Of a DNA stretch of 15,429 bases, positions 6,905 through 14,611 are shown piece after piece. Every line of letters begins with the position of its first letter. Within the stretch, counting starts at the first letter, position 1. The position numbers were made by a program, and so were the translations under genes. Source of the DNA: Accumulibacter sp032229525 (lineage in GTDB: Bacteria > Pseudomonadota > Gammaproteobacteria > Burkholderiales > Rhodocyclaceae); the NCBI RefSeq assembly GCF_032229525.1, contig NZ_JAVTWB010000078.1, forward strand, positions 1 through 15,429. The letters are read 5' to 3'. The notes below the pieces were generated by a model. The model made no database searches. It was not told the DNA's origin and was given only the letters and a program-made list of their open reading frames with translations.

Positions 6905-8905
6905 TCAGGCGCTCACCGCGTCAGCCTGCTTTTCGCGCATCTCGGCCACGGCAGGTTCCACTATCCAGCCGTGGGCCACCTCGGTTTTCAGTTGCGCGTA
7001 AAAGGCGTCGATTTCACCGCCGAAGCGTTGCCATAAATCCTTGGCGCTCATTTCGCCGTTGTGGCGGGCGAGGATGGTGGCCAGTAGCGCCTGGGCCTTG
7101 ATGTCGGGTGCCGTGCCCAAACGCAACTGGGCAACCAGTTCGGTTTGCGGGGCTTTCATGGCTTCCTCTTCTTGTTCGATGGCAATGCCGGTGAGGCTGG
7201 AAACGGCTGCAACTGCAAGGCGACCGGCGACTTCAGTTGCGTGATGTAGCTGCAACTCCAGCGCATCGCAAATTCGCATGAGTTGTTCTATTTTGTCTGC
7301 TATTCGACTTTGTTCTTGGAGTGGTGGAAGCGGATACGAAAAGAGCCCTACACTATTTGCGGAGAGATTTGGCTGCGCCGTGCCGTTGTCGAAACGGAAT
7401 ATCTGACTCCTACCCAATGGGCTAATCAGATAGTAGTAAAGGAAGCGACTCAGGCTAGGAATTATTGGCCTGATAATCATCAACGAAGAAGCGATTGCGC
7501 CTTCCTCGTATGGGGTAACAAACGCCGTCTTGCCAAAGGTTGCTCCTCTTAAGCAATAGACAAGATCGCTGGACTCGATCTTTCCACTATTCAGGCTCTC
7601 GAACTTTTCACGGCTGATGAAGTTCATATGATGTCGTGTCAGCGTACCGTCTGGTTCAATATGGCCAGTATTTATCCAAGGAACGCCGACAGAAACGTAC
7701 TCATCTTTGTTGGGGTAGTTTTTACCTCGATCTCCATTGATTAGTTCGGCGATTTGCCCTAGCCGAATCCACTCCCATCCCGTTGGGACGTCGAACGGGA
7801 TTTCATCTTCACCGATCTGTGAAAGTGACTTTTGCAGTTTGAGCTTTCGAGCATTGGAGAGCTCTCGTTTCTTGCTCTCAATATCTACGCAAAGAACCAC
7901 CGCAGGTTCGTCCATAGCATCTTGTTCAACCAAGTAGCCGCGCATCGCCATATCTAATATCAACCCCCGCAACTCCGCCACATCCTCCGGCGCATGAAAC
8001 AGCCGCCCGAAGTTGTCGGCCAGGCGTGCCCAGGTGGTTTGCAGTTCGTGCGGGCTGGTGGCGCTGGCGACGGCTTGCAGGGTGGACTGGCGCAGGTTGT
8101 TTTGCAGTTTGCGGCGGGCCTGCTGCTGCGTTTCTAGCTTGTCACACAAGGCCATCAGCTCATCAACTTTGGCGACGATGCGGGATTGCTCGGTGGAAGG
8201 TGGCAGCGGCAAGGCTCGGGTCGCAAAATATTCCGTGGGCAATCGCTTTTGGCCTGCGGTCCCTGTCATGCCCTTTTCGCCTTCAATAGCGAAATACGGC
8301 GATCGCAAGAACAGGTAGATGTACCCCGGCAATATGCCAGCGTGAATTGGCCGGAATACGTGAAGTTCTGTCGTACCTGCACCTATTTCGTGCGGTAAGC
8401 CATCAATAACTGCCGCCTTGCCGTTCTCAAAACACGGCGTGATCTTGGCAACTACGACATCGCCATTTCTGAAGTGAGTGAATCCTTTCTTTATGTGCGC
8501 CCACTTTTCAGCCTCAGGTGCCAGCGCCCCCATATGGAATTCTGAGAATCCGCTCATGGGAATAAACGACGCGGCAGCTTCGTCAGGCGCATCGTTTCTC
8601 GGGCTGATTTCGCCAACATCAAGAAGACGAGTCCAACACCATGAGACAGGGAGCTCTATGGCTGACGGAATATCAAGCGCTTCAGCCTCAAGCTTTGGCA
8701 AGCGCTTGTACGTTTTTTCGCGAATTAGCCGATCCCTTAATGTTGAGATATCGGCCAGTAACTCACGCGCATCACCGTCAGTATCGAGTTGAGATGTCAA
8801 TGTGCCTGTAATGGCCAGCTGGTACACCATTTCACGGAGCTGTTGAATTCCCCCCGGCGCATTCGCAATATGCCCAAACTCCGCCAAAAACTGCTGCGCA
8901 TCCAT
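6905..8905 (-). CDS. hsdS: Type I restriction-modification specificity subunit (HsdS) with C-terminal extension
   Basis: A 666-aa DNA-recognition subunit that sets the bipartite target of the HsdM/HsdR complex. Two target-recognition domains lie at about 84-235 and 373-525, each followed by a conserved helix (LPPSTEQSRIVAKVDEL, 234-250, and LPPLQEQSRIADKIEQL, 526-542). The segments before each domain also match (QLREMVYQLAITG near 22-34, ELRGLILDMAMRG at 311-323), giving the expected two-fold pseudo-repeat. Residues from about 580 form an extra, probably winged-helix-like tail (NGEMSAKDLWQRFGGEID) beyond the usual 400-570 aa. The DNA of both recognition domains looks AT-richer than its flanks, as is common for swapped specificity domains. 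The ATG overlaps the stop of the nuclease gene by one base (TGATG), so translation is coupled. Confidence 0.93.
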   Translation of the reverse strand: MDAQQFLAEFGHIANAPGGIQQLREMVYQLAITGTLTSQLDTDGDARELLADISTLRDRLIREKTYKRLPKLEAEALDIPSAIELPVSWCWTRLLDVGEISPRNDAPDEAAASFIPMSGFSEFHMGALAPEAEKWAHIKKGFTHFRNGDVVVAKITPCFENGKAAVIDGLPHEIGAGTTELHVFRPIHAGILPGYIYLFLRSPYFAIEGEKGMTGTAGQKRLPTEYFATRALPLPPSTEQSRIVAKVDELMALCDKLETQQQARRKLQNNLRQSTLQAVASATSPHELQTTWARLADNFGRLFHAPEDVAELRGLILDMAMRGYLVEQDAMDEPAVVLCVDIESKKRELSNARKLKLQKSLSQIGEDEIPFDVPTGWEWIRLGQIAELINGDRGKNYPNKDEYVSVGVPWINTGHIEPDGTLTRHHMNFISREKFESLNSGKIESSDLVYCLRGATFGKTAFVTPYEEGAIASSLMIIRPIIPSLSRFLYYYLISPLGRSQIFRFDNGTAQPNLSANSVGLFSYPLPPLQEQSRIADKIEQLMRICDALELQLHHATEVAGRLAVAAVSSLTGIAIEQEEEAMKAPQTELVAQLRLGTAPDIKAQALLATILARHNGEMSAKDLWQRFGGEIDAFYAQLKTEVAHGWIVEPAVAEMREKQADAVSA

Positions 8906-9954
8906 CAGGCATCCTCCCCACGGTTTTCCAGCCGGGCGCGCGAGCGGGCGATGGCTTCATGCAGCTTGGCTTGCAGCAGTTCCCTGGGCGGCAGTGCGGT
9001 GAGGTATTCGGCGACGTGGATGCCGGTGTGATCCAGCTCCAGCAGTTCGATCTGCTCCTGGTTCTTGCCGCTGCACAGGATGATGCCGAGTGGCGGAGCC
9101 TCGCCTGGCTCTTGCTCGTGCTTGGCCAGCCAGCGCAGGTAGAGCTCCATCTGGCCTTTGTACTCGGCCTTGAATTCGCCCAGTTTCAGTTCGATCACCA
9201 CCAGCCGTTTGAGGCGACGGTTGTAGAGCAGCAGGTCGATGTAGAAATCGTCGTGGTCGATCTGCAGGCGCTTTTGCCGGGCCACGAAGGTAAAGCCCGC
9301 GCCTAGTTCCAGCAGGAAGTTTTCCAGCTCGCGCAGGATGGCGTCTTCCAGATCCTTTTCCAGATAACGGTCTTGCAGGCCAAGGAAATCCAGTATGTAG
9401 GGATCTTTCAACAGCAGCGCGGGGCTGAGCTCGCGGGTGTCGCGCAGCGTCGCCAACTCGCTGGTGATCAGTTGGTCGGGCTGGCGCGAGAGCGCAGTGC
9501 GCTCGAACAGCAGGGAATCCAGGCGCTGTTGCAGGGTGCGGGTGCTCCAGCGCTCTTGCTGGCACATCTGCAGATAGAAGTCGCGCTTGAGCGGGTCTTC
9601 GATGTAGATCAGGGTCTTGATGTGCGTCCAGCTCAATTGTCTCCGCACTGCGGAGACAATGTCCTCAGACGGGAAGGCTTCGGCAAAGCGCAGCATATGG
9701 CGCAGGTTTTTCTCGGAGAAGCCCCGGCCGTACTCGGCCTCCAATTGTCTCGCCACTGCGGAGACAATCTGCTCGCCGTAGGCGGCGCGCTCACCCTTGA
9801 GCAATTCGGTGTGGATGCGCTGGCCAATTTGCCAGTACAACAAGGTGAGTGCGCTGTTGACGGTGCTTGCCAGTTGCTGGCGGCCCTGCTCGATGATCTG
9901 GCGGATATCACCCAGCAGCTGGGGATTGGCGGGGGCGGCAGATGGTTTACTCAT
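8905..9954 (-). CDS. DUF1016/YhcG-type PDDEXK nuclease
   Basis: A 349-aa protein with the helical DUF1016 N-terminal domain (about 12-165) and a PD-(D/E)XK nuclease domain (about 180-345). Candidate catalytic residues are D240 in FYIDLLLYN and E255-x-K257 in VVIELKLGEF, with Q269 in the following helix (KGQM). The open frame extends 163 codons further upstream, but that part is the shadow of hsdM. The ATG at 9954 begins the conserved DUF1016 sequence and overlaps the hsdM stop as ATGA. DUF1016 proteins are common inside type I restriction operons, and the fold suggests DNA cleavage. Whether it works with HsdMS or alone is unknown. Two near-identical palindromic stretches fall inside the N-terminal domain and encode IVSAV-x-RQL twice (64-72 and 99-107). 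Confidence 0.9.
   Translation of the reverse strand: MSKPSAAPANPQLLGDIRQIIEQGRQQLASTVNSALTLLYWQIGQRIHTELLKGERAAYGEQIVSAVARQLEAEYGRGFSEKNLRHMLRFAEAFPSEDIVSAVRRQLSWTHIKTLIYIEDPLKRDFYLQMCQQERWSTRTLQQRLDSLLFERTALSRQPDQLITSELATLRDTRELSPALLLKDPYILDFLGLQDRYLEKDLEDAILRELENFLLELGAGFTFVARQKRLQIDHDDFYIDLLLYNRRLKRLVVIELKLGEFKAEYKGQMELYLRWLAKHEQEPGEAPPLGIILCSGKNQEQIELLELDHTGIHVAEYLTALPPRELLQAKLHEAIARSRARLENRGEDA
9636..9660. repeat. Near-perfect palindrome inside the DUF1016 gene, copy 1
   Basis: ATTGTCTCCGCA, one central base, then TGCGGAGACAAT: two perfect 12-bp inverted arms. On the coding (minus) strand it encodes IVSAVRRQ and is extended by TTG (Leu). A second copy lies 108 bp away, exactly 36 codons. 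Confidence 0.95.
9744..9768. repeat. Palindromic repeat inside the DUF1016 gene, copy 2
   Basis: It matches copy 1 except for a CGG to GCG exchange on the coding strand. The outer arms ATTGTCTC and GAGACAAT remain perfectly inverted. It encodes IVSAVARQ, and the same AGA, CAA and TTG codons close the motif in both copies. Confidence 0.93.
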
Positions 9955-11735
9955 TCTGCCATTGCCTCGGGGCCGAAGTGATGCGCCAGCGCAGCGGCCA
10001 GTTCGCTTTTCAGCTGGTTCTCGGTCTCTTCGATTTCGCCCAGCAGCTTCTTGTATTTTTCCAGCAGCACATCCGGGTCGTGGGTTTCTTCTTCCGGTGC
10101 GTTGGGGTTCTTGATATCGAGGTTGAAGATGGGCCAATAGATGCGGTTGCCCGCCGCCTGCGCGTCGCGGGCTTGCAGGCGCAGCGGTTCGGCCCGGGCG
10201 CGCAGTTCGGCAATCCGGGCGTCGATCTTTTCGCGGTATGCGACGTCGCTGGTGCCAACCAGGCTCTTGCGCAGGTCGTTTGCTTCGCCTTCCAGTCTGG
10301 CGGCGGCGTTGTTCAGCTCTTCGGCGCGCTGCCAGTGCGGTGCGGCGCCTGCCTGGGCTTGTTCGCGCCGGGTTCTGAAGTCCACCTTCCAGGCAAATTC
10401 GCTTTCCACGCGGTCGGCAAAGTCGTTGGCTTCCGACCCCCACCAGTCCTGCTCGGGCTTGAACTCCTCCAGCCGTATGGGCTTGGTCTTCGAGTAGCTC
10501 TTGTAACCCGCTGGGTAGGGGTGCTCGTAGAACCAGAGGGTGTCGGTGTGGAAGTGCTCGCTGCCGTCGTCCACCACCGCGCCCCTGGTGAAGAACAGCA
10601 GGTTGGTCTTGATGGTGGTGTAGGGCGCGAACACGCCTTTGGGAAGGCGGACGATGGTGTGCAGCTTGCAGTCGCGCAGCAGCAGTTTCTTCAGTGTGCC
10701 TTTGATGCCATCGCCGAAAAGAAAGCCATCGGGCAGCACCACGGCGGCACGGCCATTCTCCTTCAACAGCTTCTTGATGATCAGCGCCATGAACATGTCG
10801 GCGGTCTCGCGGGTGCGCAGGTCGGCCGGGTAATCGCTGCCGACGCCGTCATCCTCATAGCCGCCAAAGGGCGGATTGGTGATCAGGCAGTCGACCTTGT
10901 CGTTGGCGCTCCATTCGTTCCAGCCGATACCCAGCGTGTTGCGGTGCTCGATCTGGCTGGGCACGTCAATGCCGTGCAGCAGCATGTTGGTGGTGCATAG
11001 CAGATGCGGCAGCTGTTTCTTCTCGATGCCGCGAATCAGGGCTTCGATGGCGCGCCGGTCGTCGGCGCTGGATTTGGCGCTTAACTGGTTACGGAAGTGG
11101 TCGATGACGGCGGTCAGGAAGCCGCCGGTGCCGCAAGCCGGGTCCATCACCATTTCGCGCTTGTCGAGACGCGGGTTGACGCGGTCGGCCATGAAGGCAG
11201 TGATGGCGCGCGGCGTGTAGAACTCGCCCGCATTACCCGCACCGCGCAGATCGTTGAGCAACTGCTCGTACATGTCGCCCAGGCTGGCACGGGTCTTGAA
11301 GTCATGGAAGTTAATGGCATCTTCCAGCTTCTCGATCACGGCCAGCATTTGCGGGCCGGATTTCATGTAGTTGTTGGCGTCTTCAAAGACCTGCTTGATG
11401 ACCTTGTGCGAGGGGCTCTGGCTGGCGTCGATCTGATCCTTGAGCGCCGGGAAGAGCTCGTTGTTGACGAAAGATATCAGCTCGCTGCCGGCAATCTGCG
11501 GTTTCTTCTTGCCCTCGTTGTCGGCCTTGTAGGCGGCCCAATTACGCCAGCGGTAGCGCTCCGGCAAGGGGGACCGATAAGCGGCGCTGTCGTCTTCCCA
11601 CTCTTCTTCGCGCTGGTCGAAGACCTTGAGAAAGAGCATCCAGGTGAGCTGGCCGAGGCGCTGGGCGTCGCCGTCGACGCCGTCATCCTTGCGCATGATG
11701 TCCTGGATGGACTTGATGGTGCTGCTGAGATTCAT
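9951..11735 (-). CDS. hsdM: Type I restriction-modification methyltransferase subunit (HsdM)
   Basis: A 594-aa N6-adenine DNA methyltransferase using S-adenosylmethionine. It works with HsdS to methylate the two half-sites and joins HsdR for restriction. The helical HsdM N-terminal domain (about 3-140, LTWMLFLKVFD) is followed by GEFYTPR (170-176), motif I DPACGTGGFL (198-207, cofactor binding) and the catalytic NPPF (287-290). The protein is longer than many HsdM subunits. Its C-terminal part (about 440-594) has two charged, coiled-coil-like helices around a short core (GNRIYWPIFNLDIKNPN), probably a docking surface for HsdS. The start is ATG at 11735 with a GAGAGA ribosome-binding stretch in the 49-nt gap after hsdR. 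Its stop overlaps the next start as ATGA. Confidence 0.96.
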   Translation of the reverse strand: MNLSSTIKSIQDIMRKDDGVDGDAQRLGQLTWMLFLKVFDQREEEWEDDSAAYRSPLPERYRWRNWAAYKADNEGKKKPQIAGSELISFVNNELFPALKDQIDASQSPSHKVIKQVFEDANNYMKSGPQMLAVIEKLEDAINFHDFKTRASLGDMYEQLLNDLRGAGNAGEFYTPRAITAFMADRVNPRLDKREMVMDPACGTGGFLTAVIDHFRNQLSAKSSADDRRAIEALIRGIEKKQLPHLLCTTNMLLHGIDVPSQIEHRNTLGIGWNEWSANDKVDCLITNPPFGGYEDDGVGSDYPADLRTRETADMFMALIIKKLLKENGRAAVVLPDGFLFGDGIKGTLKKLLLRDCKLHTIVRLPKGVFAPYTTIKTNLLFFTRGAVVDDGSEHFHTDTLWFYEHPYPAGYKSYSKTKPIRLEEFKPEQDWWGSEANDFADRVESEFAWKVDFRTRREQAQAGAAPHWQRAEELNNAAARLEGEANDLRKSLVGTSDVAYREKIDARIAELRARAEPLRLQARDAQAAGNRIYWPIFNLDIKNPNAPEEETHDPDVLLEKYKKLLGEIEETENQLKSELAAALAHHFGPEAMAE

Positions 11736-11784
11736 CGTGTGTCTCTCTTATCGTGAGCCTGAGCGTTGGCTTGTCGTCATCGGC

Positions 11785-14226
11785 TCAGGCCTGCTTCTGT
11801 TCGGGCGTGTCGTAGAGTGCTTGTTCGAGCGCGTGCACCGCCTGGGTGTATTGCTCGATGCTGCCAAAGATGCCGCGCCGGATTTGCGTCTTGCTGCCGA
11901 ACTGGTCGAAGGGCGGGAGTTCCAGCACCTTGGCATCTTCAATGTCTTGTACGCCGTGGTCGGCAAATTTGTCGAGCAGGGCTTCGAGCACGGCGCGGGC
12001 CTGCTCGCCGTATTTGCCGAACACATCACGTTTTTTGACGTTGTTGGCGCGCTCACGCCGGGTCAGCGGCTTCTGGTCGAAGGCGACATGGGCGACCAGA
12101 TCAAAGACATCGAGTTCAGTGCCATTGGCCACGGCTTGTTGCAGGATGTCCAGCGGCACGCCGTGTTCGGCCAACTCTTCCAGCACCGCCTGCTTGCGGG
12201 CGGCGGCGTTCCAGCGGCGCAGGAAATCGCCGAGACTGCCGAACTCTGATTGCAGGGCTTTCCGGATGTCGTCCTTGAGCAGCACGCGGTAGTTCTCGGT
12301 GATGAGCCTGCCGTCGGCATCGAGGTATTGCGAACGCTCCACGGCCACGCGCACGTTTACGTCGTCGATGACGTACTTGACTCGACCACCGCCCCCGCCC
12401 CCGCCACCGCCGGTGTCGTCTCCGGGATCCGCATCGTCACCGCCCTCGGGACCGGGGCCAAAGGGCGGCGGTTCGGGTTCTTCGACGCCAGGCGGGTTGG
12501 TGATGTCCGGCGGCACGACGGGTTCCTCGGGCTTTGGTTCGTAGATGACTACAGGCTCACCATCGAAGTCTGGATCGGCGAACAGGCGCGTCGCGCCCTT
12601 GAAGTCCATGATCGTGAAGTAAAGTTTTTGGTAGTCCTCACGCAGGCGGGTACCACGGCCGATGATCTGCTTGAACTCGGTCATCGAGTTGATGGTCTGG
12701 TCCAGCACGATCAGTTTGCAGGTCTTGGCATCCACGCCGGTGGTCAGCAGCTTGGAGGTCGTGGCGATGACGGGGTAAGGCTCGTCGTTGTCAATGAAGT
12801 AGGAGAGTTGCGCCTTGCCTTCGTTGTCGTCGCCGGTGATGCGCATCACGTAGCGGCGGTTGCTGGCGGCGGCGGGGATCAGCTTGACCAGCTCTTGGCG
12901 CATGCGCTCGGCGTGGTCCTGATCGTCGCAGAAGACGATGGTCTTGGCCATCGGGTCGATGGCCTTGAGGTACTCCCAGACTTTGCTGGCCACGAGCTTG
13001 GTGCGTTTTTCCAGCACCAGATTGCGGTCGAAATCCTTCGTGTTGTACTGCCGCGGTTCGACGGTCTGGCCGACTTTGTCGATCTTGCCTTTTTCCGGCG
13101 TGTAGCCCACGGCGTCTGCATCAGTGGCGATGCGAATGACTTTGTACGGTGCAAGAAATCCATCTTCAATCCCCTTCTTCAGGGAGTAGGTGTACACCGG
13201 GTCGCCGAAGTACGTGCTGTTGCTGACGTCTTTGGTTTCTTTGGGTGTGGCTGTCAGGCCCAGGTGCGTGGCGCTGCTGAAGTAGTCGAGCACCTCACGC
13301 CAGGCCGAATCCTCTGCAGCGCTGCCACGATGGCATTCGTCGATGACGACCAGATCAAAGAAATCGGCCGGAAACTGACGGTAGATCTGCTTCCATTCTT
13401 CCTTGCCGGTCACGGCCTGGTAGAGCGCGAGGTAGACCTCGTAGTTCTTCTTGATTTCGCGGTTGCTGACCTTGTGCATCACCTCGCCGAAGGGAGCGAA
13501 GTCTTGCTGCATGGTTTGGTCGACCAGGATATTGCGGTCCGCCAGAAACAGGATGCGTTTCTTGGCCTTCGCCTTCCACAGGCGCCAGATGATCTGGAAG
13601 GCGGTGTAAGTCTTGCCGGTGCCGGTGGCCATGACCAGCAGCACGCGCTGCTGTCCCTTGGCGACCGCCTCGATGGCGCGGTTGATGGCCACCCGCTGGT
13701 AGTAGCGTGGCTCCTTGCCGGTGCCGTCGGCGTAAAATGGCTGTTCAACGAGTTTGACTGCGGCGGCTTCGGCGAGTCCCTTCCACTGTTGGTACAGCGA
13801 CCAAAGATCATCTAATGAAGGAAATTCGCTGAGCTGAAGTTCGCGTTCGATGGGTTGTGTCAGGCCGGTGCGGTCGTGTAGCAGGAAGCCGTCACCATTG
13901 CTGCTGATGGCGAAAGGCGCATCCAGCATTTCGGCATAGGCCAATGCCTGCTGCATGCCATGGCCGACCGAAAAGCGCGCCTGCTTGGCCTCGACCACCG
14001 CAATCGGAATGGTGGGCCGGGCGTACAGAACGAAGTCGGCACGCTTCGGGCCACCTTTCGCATCGGGGTTTTTGATGCGTGCCGCAAGCTTGCCACGCAC
14101 CATGACGCGACCGTCCGTGAGATTCACTTCCTCGCGGAACTGATGCTGCTGCCAGCCCGCCTGCACGATGGCAGGCGTGATGAATTTGGTGCAGATATCA
14201 CGCTCACTGAGCTGGTATTTGTCCAT
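11785..14226 (-). CDS. hsdR: Type I restriction endonuclease motor/nuclease subunit (HsdR, EcoEI-like)
   Basis: An 813-aa ATP-dependent translocase and nuclease that cuts unmethylated DNA when bound to HsdM2S. The N-terminal PDDEXK nuclease has D64 (RADFVLY) and E79-x-K81 (VVEAKQ). The SF2 motor has Walker A MATGTGKT (199-206), DECH (296-299), LTATP (324-328), TTGVDA (495-500) and QIIGRGTR (520-527). A proline-, acid- and glycine-rich linker (about 562-614), ending in nine glycines, leads to an EcoEI-type C-terminal helical domain (about 615-813). Size and layout fit the EcoEI (type IB) group. The ATG follows the stop of the helix-turn-helix gene with no spacer (TGAATG), with AGGGGG just upstream as ribosome-binding site, so the two are translationally linked. 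Confidence 0.95.
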   Translation of the reverse strand: MDKYQLSERDICTKFITPAIVQAGWQQHQFREEVNLTDGRVMVRGKLAARIKNPDAKGGPKRADFVLYARPTIPIAVVEAKQARFSVGHGMQQALAYAEMLDAPFAISSNGDGFLLHDRTGLTQPIERELQLSEFPSLDDLWSLYQQWKGLAEAAAVKLVEQPFYADGTGKEPRYYQRVAINRAIEAVAKGQQRVLLVMATGTGKTYTAFQIIWRLWKAKAKKRILFLADRNILVDQTMQQDFAPFGEVMHKVSNREIKKNYEVYLALYQAVTGKEEWKQIYRQFPADFFDLVVIDECHRGSAAEDSAWREVLDYFSSATHLGLTATPKETKDVSNSTYFGDPVYTYSLKKGIEDGFLAPYKVIRIATDADAVGYTPEKGKIDKVGQTVEPRQYNTKDFDRNLVLEKRTKLVASKVWEYLKAIDPMAKTIVFCDDQDHAERMRQELVKLIPAAASNRRYVMRITGDDNEGKAQLSYFIDNDEPYPVIATTSKLLTTGVDAKTCKLIVLDQTINSMTEFKQIIGRGTRLREDYQKLYFTIMDFKGATRLFADPDFDGEPVVIYEPKPEEPVVPPDITNPPGVEEPEPPPFGPGPEGGDDADPGDDTGGGGGGGGGRVKYVIDDVNVRVAVERSQYLDADGRLITENYRVLLKDDIRKALQSEFGSLGDFLRRWNAAARKQAVLEELAEHGVPLDILQQAVANGTELDVFDLVAHVAFDQKPLTRRERANNVKKRDVFGKYGEQARAVLEALLDKFADHGVQDIEDAKVLELPPFDQFGSKTQIRRGIFGSIEQYTQAVHALEQALYDTPEQKQA
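12385..12411 (-). repeat. Glycine-codon tract in the HsdR linker
   Basis: Nine consecutive glycine codons (mostly GGC and GGG) encode residues 606-614 of HsdR, between the helicase and the C-terminal domain. Being in-frame triplets, slippage here would change linker length rather than kill the gene. Confidence 0.9.
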
Positions 14227-14454
14227 TCATCCCCCTGAATTGTGGCGCTCCGTATCTAGCCCATCTTGCGCAACGTCTTCGTTGGCCCCGCCTGCACGCA
14301 CCCATTCATCGACCTCGGACAACTGAAATTTCCAAAGCCGCCCGATCTTGTGCGCGGGCAGGCCTTTGCGTTCACGCCAGCGGTAAATGGTGTCCTTCAC
14401 GACGCCCAGATGCCGGGCGACATCGATGGCGGTAACCCAAGGTTCGGCGTTCAT
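14227..14454 (-). CDS. Excisionase/MerR-type helix-turn-helix DNA-binding protein
   Basis: A 75-aa protein that is almost entirely one winged helix-turn-helix domain (HTH_17, excisionase-like). The recognition region is AIDVARHLGVVKDTIYRWRE (9-28), followed by the wing GLPAHKIGRLWKFQLSEVDEW (31-51, given as its landmarks G31, K36, G38, W41 and W51). Such small proteins commonly precede type I restriction genes and are likely to control them or the element carrying them. It is first in the operon, its stop touches the hsdR ATG, and its last codons contain the hsdR ribosome-binding site. The start was chosen to fit the usual family N-terminus (EPW-x-x-x-x-DVA); no clear Shine-Dalgarno sits close to it, GAGG being about 21 nt upstream. 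An autoregulatory role is inference. Confidence 0.82.
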   Translation of the reverse strand: MNAEPWVTAIDVARHLGVVKDTIYRWRERKGLPAHKIGRLWKFQLSEVDEWVRAGGANEDVAQDGLDTERHNSGG

Positions 14455-14611
14455 GGCATTGGCGCCCAGTTTGTTTCCTCAAAGTCGTTCAAAATTGTCT
14501 TCAGTCTAACAGGTGGCGGCTTCAGTGGTCATCCGTTCCAGCGTTGAAAGCTTGGCTTCGTGATCGTTCAGCGCGTGAATGGAGGCGTCATCCACCGACC
14601 CGGCGCCTGCC
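14455..14611. promoter_or_regulatory. Divergent intergenic region, probable operon promoter
   Basis: A 157-bp non-coding stretch between the minus-strand operon and the plus-strand frame at 14612. It includes an AT-richer patch (about 14471-14510) just upstream of the helix-turn-helix gene, the natural place for the main promoter and for autoregulation. I could not identify a convincing -35/-10 pair; the best hexamers (TTGAAC, GACAAT) are not correctly spaced. Confidence 0.4.

Noticed and set aside
5197..7101. 634-codon plus-strand open frame
   Set aside because: It is the antisense of the ATPase gene. Its product has no recognisable domain, while the minus frame has full Walker A, signature, Walker B and H-loop motifs.
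9955..10443. N-terminal extension of the DUF1016 protein by 163 codons
   Set aside because: The extension is arginine- and proline-rich shadow sequence of hsdM in another frame. The family begins at the ATG at 9954, which forms the usual ATGA overlap.
9942..11000. 352-codon plus-strand open frame
   Set aside because: It is antisense to hsdM, whose minus frame holds DPACGTGGFL and NPPF.
12250..13815. 521-codon plus-strand open frame
   Set aside because: It is the antisense of hsdR, a common effect of high GC. The minus frame carries all the motor motifs.
248..14454. BREX or DISARM system
   Set aside because: There is no PglZ, BrxC or PglX, and no DISARM helicase, PLD protein or DUF1998 protein. 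The methyltransferase, specificity and motor subunits are standard type I.
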